DNA of 8,232 bases from positions 1-8,232 of the forward strand of contig JAJYAH010000287.1 in NCBI GenBank assembly GCA_021779635.1. Direction: 5' to 3'. Every line of letters starts with the position of its first letter. Position 1 is the first letter of the stretch. This stretch comes from Pseudomonadota bacterium (GTDB taxonomy: Bacteria > Pseudomonadota > Alphaproteobacteria > Rhizobiales > Xanthobacteraceae). Positions 1 to 5,187 of the stretch are shown here, piece by piece. The notes below the pieces were generated by a model, which was not told the DNA's origin, did no database searches, and saw only the letters and a list, made by a program, of their open reading frames with translations. The position numbers and the translations under genes were made by a program.

Positions 1-69
1 GTCGGAGGGATCAAGCCGCCGGACAGCCGCACGTGCAACTTGTCGCCCGTCGCCTGAATCGGCGCCGCG
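1..69. other. Unresolved edge segment, possibly the end of a neighbouring gene
   Basis: Two frames stay open to the left edge and look coding. The plus frame starting at base 1 ends at a TGA at 55-57, and would be the tail of a gene convergent with the toxin gene. A minus frame starting at a possible TTG (80-78) overlaps the toxin stop, and would be a third gene of the toxin-antitoxin operon. The two frames share third codon positions, so the high third-position G/C content cannot separate them. No Shine-Dalgarno sequence is visible before the TTG. I recognise no protein family in either reading. Confidence 0.2.
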
Positions 70-399
70 CTAATCCGCAAGTCCCAGGACAAACGCCAAG
101 GCAATTCCGAGCCGAGCCATGTCTTGATCGCCGAGGCGCCCGATCTTCTCGCCGATCCGTTCGCGTCTTACGGTGACCGGCTTGTCGGCCATCACCTGCG
201 ATCTAAGCCGCAATCCATTTTCGGGCTTTGGCTCAACGGTGACGCGAAAATCTGGAGCGTCTGCCAGCTCGGAGGTCAACTGGCAAAGCACTACAGAGGC
301 ATGGCTCTCCGGAAAGGCGTCAGTCTGCACGATAACCGCCGGACGGGGCTTGCCGTGGTCACCCGCCGCGGCAACAGTCACAACGTCACCGCGTTGCAT
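70..399 (-). CDS. MazF/PemK-like toxin of a type II toxin-antitoxin pair
   Basis: 109 residues, the usual size for MazF/PemK toxins, which are mostly ribosome-independent mRNA endonucleases held inactive by their antitoxin. Visible family features are the N-terminal RGDVV (residues 3-7), the GKPRPAVIVQ strand (16-25) that carries the conserved RP, and the C-terminal VMADKPVTVRRERIG stretch (69-83), which matches the Q/D-K block of the fold. The frame stays open up to 513, but I choose the ATG at 399 because it places the RGDV strand at the N-terminus and overlaps the antitoxin by 14 nt, a spacing that suggests translational coupling. No strong Shine-Dalgarno sequence precedes it, which fits coupling. 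Family assignment is confident. RNA cleavage and its target sequence are inferred from the family. Confidence 0.87.
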   Translation of the reverse strand: MQRGDVVTVAAAGDHGKPRPAVIVQTDAFPESHASVVLCQLTSELADAPDFRVTVEPKPENGLRLRSQVMADKPVTVRRERIGEKIGRLGDQDMARLGIALAFVLGLAD

Positions 400-598
400 C
401 TGCGTCAAACTCGGAGACCGACTCGATCCACTGCAGCGCTTCGCGTTCGCGATCAGGGTCGAGACTGGCGACCTGCTTCGCAACCCGTCGTCGCACCGCC
501 CGCGAGCGGGCATCGGCCACCACGAGACGCAGTTCGCGCAGGCCCCGCGCGCGCCTCCGCTGCCGCATCATCTTCATCCTCTCGGCTGGCGCGGTCAT
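386..598 (-). CDS. MazE-like antitoxin (DUF3018-type)
   Basis: 70 residues, directly upstream of the MazF-like toxin and overlapping it by 14 nt. The first 40 residues are very basic (RQRRRARGLREL at 12-23), as in the DUF3018 antitoxin family, whose members have an arginine-rich helix followed by a short V/W-V-x-D strand. The acidic tail (WIESVSEFDADATR, 57-70) is the expected toxin-binding part. The ATG at 598 follows a strong ribosome site on the minus strand (GGAAGGAG, roughly 606-613). Type II antitoxins usually bind their own promoter, and the twin palindrome at 614-640 lies immediately upstream. Antitoxin identity rests on the pairing and the family pattern. DNA binding by this protein is inferred. 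Confidence 0.82.
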   Translation of the reverse strand: MTAPAERMKMMRQRRRARGLRELRLVVADARSRAVRRRVAKQVASLDPDREREALQWIESVSEFDADATR

Positions 599-613
599 TG
601 GATTTCTCCTTCC

Positions 614-640
614 GTAACGCGTTACAATGTAACGCGTTAC
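614..640. promoter_or_regulatory. Double palindromic operator of the toxin-antitoxin operon
   Basis: Two identical perfect 12-bp palindromes, GTAACGCGTTAC at 614-625 and 629-640, are separated by AAT. On the minus strand this reads as two copies of TTGTAACGCGTTAC with one base between, so centres repeat every 15 bp. It lies immediately upstream of the antitoxin Shine-Dalgarno sequence and overlaps the predicted promoter. That is the expected place for cooperative autorepression by an antitoxin or a toxin-antitoxin complex. The repeat is directly visible; the binding protein is inferred. Confidence 0.85.
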
Positions 641-654
641 AAGCCGGAAGGCAA
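626..654 (-). promoter_or_regulatory. Predicted promoter of the toxin-antitoxin operon
   Basis: On the minus strand, TTGCCT (654-649) and TACATT (631-626) are separated by 17 bp, matching four of six consensus bases at each element. The -10 element includes the AAT spacer between the two operator palindromes, so a bound repressor would block RNA polymerase. Transcription would start near 618-620, giving a leader of about 20 nt that still includes the ribosome site. Confidence 0.5.
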
Positions 655-738
655 GGGTCAGGACTCTCCCAGGCGCCCCAGGCGAGGCCGAAAGCCGCCT
701 GAGTCGCTACAGCCCATCCGCGAACCCTGAGTCCCGCC

Positions 739-1662
739 TCAACGCACCACAAACACCAGCTTGCCGCGAAAGTGGCGGGACTCGCTGACCCGGTGCGCGG
801 CCGCGGCTTCGCTGAGCTTATAGCGCGTCACTTCCGGGGGACGGACGGCCCCGGCCGCAACCAGCGCCACGATGCGCTCGAGATGCGGCCGGTCGCGTCC
901 GACGCTCGGCCGCAAGGCCACGACGTCGCTGCGCTCCGGCTTTGGCGCCTGGGCGCCGGAGGCAATGAAGGCCGCGCGGCCGCCCAGCTTCAGCACCGCG
1001 AATGACCGCTGCGCGACGTCGCCGCCGACGGTATCGAACACGGCGTCGCAGTCTTTCACCACTTTGGTGAAATCCACCGCGTTGTAATCGATGATCGCGT
1101 CGGCGCCGATGTCGCGCAAGTAATCATGGTTCGCAGCACTTGCGGTGGTGACCACGCGAGCCCCCAGATGTTTCGCCAGCTGGATGGCAAAGCTCGCGAC
1201 ACCGCCCGCGCCGCCCTGGATCAGGATGGTCTCGCCCGCCTTCAGTTTCAGGGTGTCCTCGATGGCGCAAATCGCGGTCAGCCCGGTCAGCGCCAGGGCC
1301 GCGGCATCGACATGCGACAGGCGATCGGTTTTTTTGGCGACGATCGCCGCCTTGACCGCGATCTTCTCGGCATAAGCGCCCTCCTGGCCGACGTCGCAGA
1401 CGCCGAACACCTCATCGCCGACACGCAAATCCGTGACGCCTTCCCCGAGCGCGGCAACGACGCCGGAGAAATCCCGTCCGAGAATGTAGGGAAACCGGGA
1501 AATCGGGTTCGACTTGCCCTCACGCACCTTCCAGTCCGCGCCATTGACGCTGGCGGCGACGATATCGACCACGACCTCGCCCGCTACAGCCACGGGATCC
1601 GGCATCTCGCCGAATTGCAGGACTTCCGGCCCGCCGTGCCGTTCGATGAAGGCAGCTTTCAT
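739..1662 (-). CDS. NADP-dependent quinone oxidoreductase-like protein (MDR superfamily, zinc-free)
   Basis: 307 residues, full length for the quinone-oxidoreductase branch of medium-chain dehydrogenases/reductases. These are cytosolic enzymes that use NADPH to reduce quinones or activated alkenes. The N-terminal GroES-like domain (about 1-125) has GRDFSGVV at 62-69 and GDEVFG at 82-87. The Rossmann domain has the nucleotide-binding AGETILIQGGAGGVASFAIQ at 142-161. The C-terminal HRVSESRHFRGKLVFVV (290-306) is typical of the family. The structural and catalytic zinc cysteines of alcohol dehydrogenases are absent. The ATG at 1662 is preceded by AAGGA (1674-1670) with 7 nt spacing. It lies 77 bp beyond the promoter end of the toxin-antitoxin operon on the same strand, and that operon has its own promoter. 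The substrate cannot be read from the sequence. Confidence 0.9.
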   Translation of the reverse strand: MKAAFIERHGGPEVLQFGEMPDPVAVAGEVVVDIVAASVNGADWKVREGKSNPISRFPYILGRDFSGVVAALGEGVTDLRVGDEVFGVCDVGQEGAYAEKIAVKAAIVAKKTDRLSHVDAAALALTGLTAICAIEDTLKLKAGETILIQGGAGGVASFAIQLAKHLGARVVTTASAANHDYLRDIGADAIIDYNAVDFTKVVKDCDAVFDTVGGDVAQRSFAVLKLGGRAAFIASGAQAPKPERSDVVALRPSVGRDRPHLERIVALVAAGAVRPPEVTRYKLSEAAAAHRVSESRHFRGKLVFVVR

Positions 1663-1709
1663 GTGGGGATCCTTGTTTTCTCTTGTTCTGACGGATCAGG
1701 CTCACATGT

Positions 1710-2320
1710 TTGATGGACGCATTCAATGCGGCGATGGTATCGGGGCGGGTGCGCGCAGAGAAAAAATTCTGCTGTGCGATCAAGCTGATTTGGGTCGTCC
1801 AGCCCCTCTTGCAAAAATATTCCGGTTCTCTTTTGACCCAAATCACTTCTACATCTCTCGCCATCCCGGCCCGCATGAGGGGCGTTTCGCGATCGTCACG
1901 GACGTTGGGCAGGGATGCGATGGACGCAGGCGGTGCCAAAGACGAGAGCACTACCTTGCGGACGGCGAAGTCGTGTGGTCCTGACGCCCCGACGCTGGCG
2001 TCAAGTGTCGCGGAAGTATCCGCGAGACGATGGTGGCAACAAAGCCCGGTCACCAGGGAGAGCTCGAAGCAGCCGTTAAAACCGTTCGCGTGCGGGAATG
2101 CCGGGTGATTCCGGTGCGACCGTGGTGACTAACGCGTGTGCTTTCTACACTTGCGCACGCGGCTGCGGGTGCATCGGGCACCCGGCATTCCCCACGCCCT
2201 CTGTGTTCAGAAGGCGGGACTTTTAAGCAAAACCCGGGCGCTATCCGCGCCGCGGGATCGCGGAGGCGTATCTTGACGTTATGGCTGTTTGAAAAGTGAA
2301 ATCGTTGAGCGGATGCGCCC
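1710..2320. repeat. Decayed dispersed intergenic repeat of Bradyrhizobium type
   Basis: From memory, this stretch resembles an intergenic sequence found many times in Bradyrhizobium and related genomes, often annotated as short hypothetical proteins. The resemblance is in the plus-strand translation GVSRSSRTLG (from about 1879) and in the ordered blocks near 2040-2310: a CCCGGTCACC block, a GCCGTTAAA block, the GGGAATGCCGGGTG/CACCCGGCATTCCC inverted repeat, an ACGCCCTCT block and a GCTGTTTGAAAAGTGAA tail. I see no transposase, terminal repeats or target duplications. The boundaries are approximate and the family assignment is recollection, not a search. Confidence 0.45.
2094..2192. repeat. 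Nested hairpin core of the dispersed repeat
   Basis: GGGAATGCCGGGTG (2094-2107) and CACCCGGCATTCCC (2179-2192) form a perfect 14-bp inverted repeat. Inside it, CGCGTGTGC (2133-2141) pairs with GCGCACGCG (2153-2161) through 9 bp, one of them G-U if transcribed rightward, around an 11-nt loop. A transcript of either strand would fold into a roughly 100-nt branched structure. No terminator U-tract follows. It could be a mobile palindromic unit, an RNA processing site or a small RNA. Confidence 0.6.
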
Positions 2321-2349
2321 GTGGAGCTGGCGCGGATTGAGTTAATTTT

Positions 2350-2392
2350 CGTCATTCCGGGATGCGCCTCTTGGCGCAGGCCCGGAATGACG
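2350..2392. repeat. Palindromic REP-like element
   Basis: CGTCATTCCGGG (2350-2361) and CCCGGAATGACG (2381-2392) are perfect inverted repeats. After a small asymmetric bulge they continue into a second stem, TGCGCC (2363-2368) with GGCGCA (2373-2378), and a TCTT loop. This pattern is a familiar intergenic palindrome of Bradyrhizobium-like genomes. It sits 48 bp beyond the 3' end of the minus-strand gene at 2441. There is no U-tract on either side, so simple intrinsic termination is unlikely, though it may protect a transcript end. Confidence 0.65.
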
Positions 2393-2440
2393 AGAGATAT
2401 GATCGGAAAGATCCTGACGGCAGCGCGCGAGCGCACCCCC

Positions 2441-2701
2441 TCACAGCTTCTCCTGACCGGCCGGCGGCTGGTTCTCGTGCCCGGCCGGGGAGTCATGCTG
2501 TTGCTGCTGCTGCCGCGCCTGCTCCTTGGCGTGATGGCGTCCGTAGGCACAGCCGGCGATCGCGCCAAGCACCGCGTGATGGCCGGCATAGTGACCGGCA
2601 ACGCCGCCGACCACCGCGCCTTTCAGGCAGCCCCTGGCGTCGGCCGTGTTCGCTGATAGCGCGAAGGCGGCGACGGCGAGCAATGTGGCGATCGTTTTCA
2701 T
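2441..2701 (-). CDS. Small secreted glycine-rich protein with a Gln-rich tail
   Basis: 86 residues. A Sec signal peptide is clear: MKT, then a hydrophobic core (residues 4-18) and a likely cleavage after ADA at 22. The mature part contains CLKGAVVGGVAGHYAGHHAVLGAIAGCAYG (25-54), small residues spaced as in glycine-zipper segments, with two cysteines (25 and 51) that could form a disulfide in the periplasm. A hydrophilic tail follows, with five glutamines in a row (64-68), encoded by a short CAG-type run (2498-2512) that could slip. The ATG at 2701 is preceded by AGAGGA, 9 nt upstream. The pattern matches small proteins I recall from Bradyrhizobium. The function is unknown; an outer-membrane or envelope role is only suggested by the glycine zipper. 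Confidence 0.75.
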   Translation of the reverse strand: MKTIATLLAVAAFALSANTADARGCLKGAVVGGVAGHYAGHHAVLGAIAGCAYGRHHAKEQARQQQQQHDSPAGHENQPPAGQEKL

Positions 2702-2983
2702 GACGGCAAATCCTCTTCAAATGGCCTGATCGATGCGGCGTGACGGCACGAACACGGTTGGTTAATCGCAGGCCGGCGATCCCGTTCCATCGGCGGTTCG
2801 CGCCCCACACTTAGGGAGACGCGCCGGCCGTTCAAGGCCACTGCCTCCGGTGCAACAATAACGGGCCAGCGGCGATGATCGATCGACGGTCTTGCAGTCT
2901 TCGCCGCTGCATACAAATCGCAGCGGGTTTGCTATTCGTACGTCGCGCCGAATCTTTTCAACCGGGCGCCAGGAGAGATCGCC

Positions 2984-3130
2984 ATGGCCAAGGGTCAGAT
3001 GCGCAGCAACAAGGAAAAGAAGAAACCGAAGGCAGACAAGAACCTCAAGAAGGGCGGCGCCGCGCCGGTCAATCCGTTCGCGAGCGGCAAGCCCGCCGCC
3101 GGTCAAAGCCCCAACAGCAAGAAGAACTGA
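2984..3130 (+). CDS. Very small lysine-rich hypothetical protein (48 aa)
   Basis: 48 residues, starting MAKGQMRSNKEKKKPKADKN and ending NSKKN. An excellent ribosome site, AGGAGA (2971-2976), lies 7 nt before the ATG. Third codon positions are almost all G or C, as expected for a gene here. The protein is strongly basic (about a quarter lysine), has no hydrophobic segment and is probably unstructured in the N-terminal half, with a Pro/Gly/Ser-rich second half. I recall similar MAKGQMRSNKEKKKPK miniproteins in Bradyrhizobium-like genomes, which argues for a real gene. Binding to nucleic acid or the ribosome is plausible from charge, but nothing shows it. It is transcribed away from the secreted-protein gene ending upstream at 2701. 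Confidence 0.75.
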   Translation: MAKGQMRSNKEKKKPKADKNLKKGGAAPVNPFASGKPAAGQSPNSKKN

Positions 3131-3467
3131 CGTCAGGTTTTACCGGCTCTGCCAGGCGGGGCGCAGGCGCCCCGGAATCCGCCGTGACGGCGTTGCCGGC
3201 GAGCGCATTGCCGCAACCGTGACGCGAACGACCGGCGATCCCTGCCAATTCGCCGCCGTGCGCCAAAAGCCCGGCTCGCGCTGATCCGGCCCGACCGCCA
3301 GGACAGGATTTCCGTGCCGATCGCCGGAAACGCATCTCGCGGTTGCGAACCGCTTTCAATCTCGCGACACCAACAGGCAGCGTCAGTTTTGCCGATTGAT
3401 CCCCGCGCAATTCGGTTCACTATGCGGCCGACAATGCGAGTCGGGCCTAACACCGGCGGAGAAGAAA
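3131..3467. other. Gene-free interval before the first NTF2-like gene
   Basis: No supported gene. Near the left end is a tight GC hairpin, GGGGCGC (3158-3164) with GCGCCCC (3167-3173), which may end or stabilise the 48-residue protein's transcript, although no T-run follows. The right end should hold the promoter of the NTF2-like gene. The best candidate, TTGATC at 3396-3401 with CACTAT at 3418-3423, is weak. Confidence 0.5.
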
Positions 3468-3914
3468 ATGGTTGATGGTCTGCATCGGCAGCGCGTGCTG
3501 AATTTTCTCGAGATGTTCTATGCCGGCGACATCGAGGGCGCCCTGTCCCGCTGCACCGATGACGTCGAGTTCTTCGCCAACGCGCCGATCGATATCCTGC
3601 CGCATATGGGCCACCACCGCGGCAAGGACGAACTCAGGGCGATGTGGCAAACCGTCCACGCCCGCTATTCCAACATGCGCTATGAAGTGCCGATCCTCGT
3701 TGCCGAGGACGACAAGGTCGCGGCGAATATTCGCGTGTTCTTCCGCAAGAGCAGCAACGACCGGGTCGTGCAATTCGATATTGCGGCGTTCTATACCTTT
3801 CGTGACGGCCGTATCGCGGAGATTCGCGAGATCATGGATACCTTCGACCTGGTTCAGCAGGTTCTGGAACGCGACGTCATCGCGGACCTGATCGGCAAAT
3901 TCCACGAGGTATAG
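3468..3914 (+). CDS. NTF2-like/SnoaL-like domain protein (first paralogue)
   Basis: 148 residues from the ATG at 3468, which follows GGAG (3458-3461) at 6 nt. An in-frame ATG at 3396 exists, but the extra 24 residues do not fit the fold and lack a ribosome site. The sequence shows the cone-shaped NTF2-like pattern: an N-terminal helix (VLNFLEMFYAGDIEGAL), a strand with DDVEFF, a PIDILPHMGHHRGKDEL loop, then long beta strands ending in FYTFRDGRIAEIREIMDTFDLVQQVL. Proteins of this family may be small-molecule hydrolases, isomerases or non-catalytic binding proteins. The active site cannot be assigned. It is clearly paralogous to the gene at 4545: both share PID-x-x-P, G-x-x-RGK, GR-[IL]-x-x-IR and DTFDLV-x-Q-x-L. 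The two probably arose by duplication. Confidence 0.85.
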   Translation: MVDGLHRQRVLNFLEMFYAGDIEGALSRCTDDVEFFANAPIDILPHMGHHRGKDELRAMWQTVHARYSNMRYEVPILVAEDDKVAANIRVFFRKSSNDRVVQFDIAAFYTFRDGRIAEIREIMDTFDLVQQVLERDVIADLIGKFHEV

Positions 3915-3926
3915 CCGGCAACGCCG

Positions 3927-3949
3927 TTCCGGGGCGCCTCGGCGCGGAA
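3927..3949. repeat. Hairpin behind the first NTF2-like gene, degenerate REP-like copy
   Basis: TTCC (3927-3930), GCGCC (3934-3938), loop TC, GGCGC (3941-3945) and GGAA (3946-3949) fold into a bulged hairpin 12 bp after the stop codon. The order of blocks (TTCCGGG, GCGCC, loop, GGCGC, GGAATGAC) is that of the palindrome at 2350-2392, so this looks like a shortened copy of the same element that may double as a transcript end. No T-run follows. Confidence 0.5.
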
Positions 3950-4051
3950 TGACCTCGCCGGACATTGCTTTCATCAACGCCTTGAACCTCGCCGCGGCTG
4001 GCTGCGACCAATCACGGGGTCTCGCGGATATCGACAGGCGAAAATACATCC

Positions 4052-4318
4052 ATGAAAATCGCGTTGCTGGCGTTACTGGGTCTGATGCTGGGCGCGCTGG
4101 GCGGTGCCGCGCTCGGCGTCGGCGCCGGGCTTGCCTGGGTCGAAATCTTCAAGACCAGCAGCTTTGAAGGATATAGCGGCATGCTGGTGTTCTTTACCTT
4201 CATGCCGCTGGGTGCGGCGATCGGCGGGCTCGGCGGAGCGCTGCTGTTCGGCGTGATCGCGATCCGCGATGCCGAAATCGCCCTCGAGCGGGAGCCCGCG
4301 CGCCGGCGCGACCGCTGA
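4052..4318 (+). CDS. Small inner-membrane protein with two membrane segments
   Basis: 88 residues, two hydrophobic helices (about 3-30 and 44-70) joined by a short loop with FKTSSFEGYSG, and a charged tail rich in Arg and Glu (IRDAEIALEREPARRRDR). Both helices carry many Gly and Ala (GALGGAALGVGAG and AAIGGLGGAL), which favours tight packing or oligomer formation. The arginine-rich C-terminus suggests a cytoplasmic tail. The start at 4052 has only a poor ribosome site (AGGCG about 12 nt upstream), but no better start exists without cutting the first helix. It sits between two paralogous NTF2-like genes on the same strand, 137 bp after the first. I recall similar proteins in Bradyrhizobium; no function is known to me. 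Confidence 0.75.
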   Translation: MKIALLALLGLMLGALGGAALGVGAGLAWVEIFKTSSFEGYSGMLVFFTFMPLGAAIGGLGGALLFGVIAIRDAEIALEREPARRRDR

Positions 4319-4326
4319 AGGCTTCC

Positions 4327-4358
4327 CCGTTCCGATTGAATCGGAACGGACGCGTTTT
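4327..4358 (+). terminator. Perfect hairpin with short T-run behind the membrane protein gene
   Basis: CCGTTCCGATT (4327-4337) and AATCGGAACGG (4339-4349) form an uninterrupted 11-bp palindrome around one G, 8 bp after the stop codon. ACGCG and then TTTT follow at 4355-4358. Position and structure fit an intrinsic terminator. Similar GTTCCGATTGAATCGGAAC palindromes recur in Bradyrhizobium intergenic DNA in my memory, so it may also be a repeat. Confidence 0.6.
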
Positions 4359-4390
4359 CCCATTTGGCTGGAAAACACTGCGCTCCCCGC

Positions 4391-4417
4391 CTGCATTTGT
4401 GCAATGCAAAAATGCAG
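4391..4417. promoter_or_regulatory. AT-rich inverted repeat upstream of the second NTF2-like gene
   Basis: CTGCATTT (4391-4398) and AAATGCAG (4410-4417) form a perfect 8-bp inverted repeat with an 11-nt centre that itself contains GCAATGC. It is markedly AT-rich for this window and lies about 130 bp before the start at 4545. An operator or an mRNA leader hairpin are both possible. No convincing -35/-10 pair could be placed beside it. Confidence 0.35.
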
Positions 4418-4544
4418 ATTGAATTTCGGTCAAATGCCCCTATTTGAGGCTTCAAACATCGTCCGCAGAATTCAAGGCGCGGCGTCGCCAATGACGCCCA
4501 TCAGAGCCGTCTGCTGATTTGCAAATCCAGTCCAGGAATTCATC

Positions 4545-4979
4545 ATGACAGAGCATAGTCTCTGGCGCTTTTCACGCGCGTTGCATCGCGCGATCAACGA
4601 ACGCCAGCCCGAAGACCTCGAACCCCTGCTCGACGAGGATGTCGATTGGGCGGTCTATGGACCGATCGACATGTTTCCCTTTCTCGGCGCACGCCGCGGC
4701 AAGGCCGCCGTGCTCGAGGTCATCAGGCAGATCGCGGAAAATGTCCGGGTTCACCGTTTCGACCGCGAGTCGATCATGCTGGGCGTGGATTCCGCCTCCT
4801 CGATGATGCGCTATTCGCTGACCGCGCTCGACTCCAACAAGCCGATCAGCCTGCGGCTCGCGCACTTCGCGCAATTCAAGGCCGGCCGGCTGCTCAGCAT
4901 CCGCGTTCTCGTCGACACCTTCGATCTCGTCGAGCAGGCGCTCGGGCGTCCGATCCACCTGCCCAGAATCGCGTCATAA
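4545..4979 (+). CDS. NTF2-like/SnoaL-like domain protein (second paralogue)
   Basis: 144 residues. The ATG at 4545 follows AGGA (4534-4537) with 7 nt spacing. The fold pattern matches the gene at 3468: an N-terminal helix with ALHRAINERQPEDLEPLL, the strand DEDVDWAVYG, the loop PIDMFPFLGARRGKAAVL, then strands ending in LAHFAQFKAGRLLSIRVLVDTFDLVEQAL. Shared motifs make the two proteins paralogues, but the middle has diverged and the H-H of the first copy (HMGHHRGK) is FLGARRGK here, so ligand or activity may differ. A lone terminator-like hairpin and 226 bp separate it from the membrane protein gene, so it is probably transcribed independently. Function is unknown beyond the family's small-molecule pocket. 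Confidence 0.85.
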   Translation: MTEHSLWRFSRALHRAINERQPEDLEPLLDEDVDWAVYGPIDMFPFLGARRGKAAVLEVIRQIAENVRVHRFDRESIMLGVDSASSMMRYSLTALDSNKPISLRLAHFAQFKAGRLLSIRVLVDTFDLVEQALGRPIHLPRIAS

Positions 4980-4989
4980 TCATCACCGC

Positions 4990-5013
4990 CCGCCGCGTGG
5001 CGCCGGCGGTCTT
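4990..5013 (+). terminator. GC-rich hairpin behind the second NTF2-like gene (weak)
   Basis: CCGCCG (4990-4995) pairs with CGGCGG (5004-5009) around an 8-nt loop, 10 bp after the stop codon, followed by TCTTCC. Placement fits a terminator, but the stem is short and the T-run poor. Confidence 0.3.
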
Positions 5014-5187
5014 CCGTCGCCAGGGGCCGCCCATCGTCGAGGCGTTCGGCTGATCGCGCGAAAGATCGAGCATTGCCGCATATTGGCCGCGATGCGGTCA
5101 AAATCAGCAGCACTGATGCCGTTACTTAACTTTCGTCGTGCGGGGGACATCCGCGCTCGCATCACACGCGAAACAGGGGAACAGCCG

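Larger units (their letters stand above)
1663..2440. other. Gene-free interval of about 780 bp made of leader and decayed repeats
   Basis: I see no convincing gene here. Open frames such as the minus one running from 2053 into the oxidoreductase gene lack a ribosome site and continue out of frame through real coding sequence. From the oxidoreductase end it holds that gene's leader (about 1663-1709), a dispersed-repeat-like stretch (about 1710-2320) and a separate palindrome (2350-2392). I find no clear promoter for the oxidoreductase. Confidence 0.6.

Noticed and set aside
681..701. Bulged AGGC/GCCT hairpin between the oxidoreductase gene and the toxin-antitoxin promoter
   Set aside because: It could terminate the oxidoreductase transcript, but the stem is short, bulged and lacks a T-run on the minus strand, so I do not call a terminator.
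1520..2053. Minus-strand frame of 177 codons upstream of and into the oxidoreductase gene
   Set aside because: It lacks a ribosome site, runs out of frame through the real gene's N-terminus, and its body is the translation of repeat-like intergenic DNA.
2698..2916. Minus-strand frame of 72 codons between the two divergent small genes
   Set aside because: It has no ribosome site, has irregular composition and covers what should be promoter DNA for both neighbours.
3069..3410. Minus-strand frame of 113 codons in the gap before the first NTF2-like gene
   Set aside because: It overlaps the 48-residue gene, has no ribosome site and shows low-complexity Arg/Ala/Gly translation typical of a shadow frame in GC-rich DNA.
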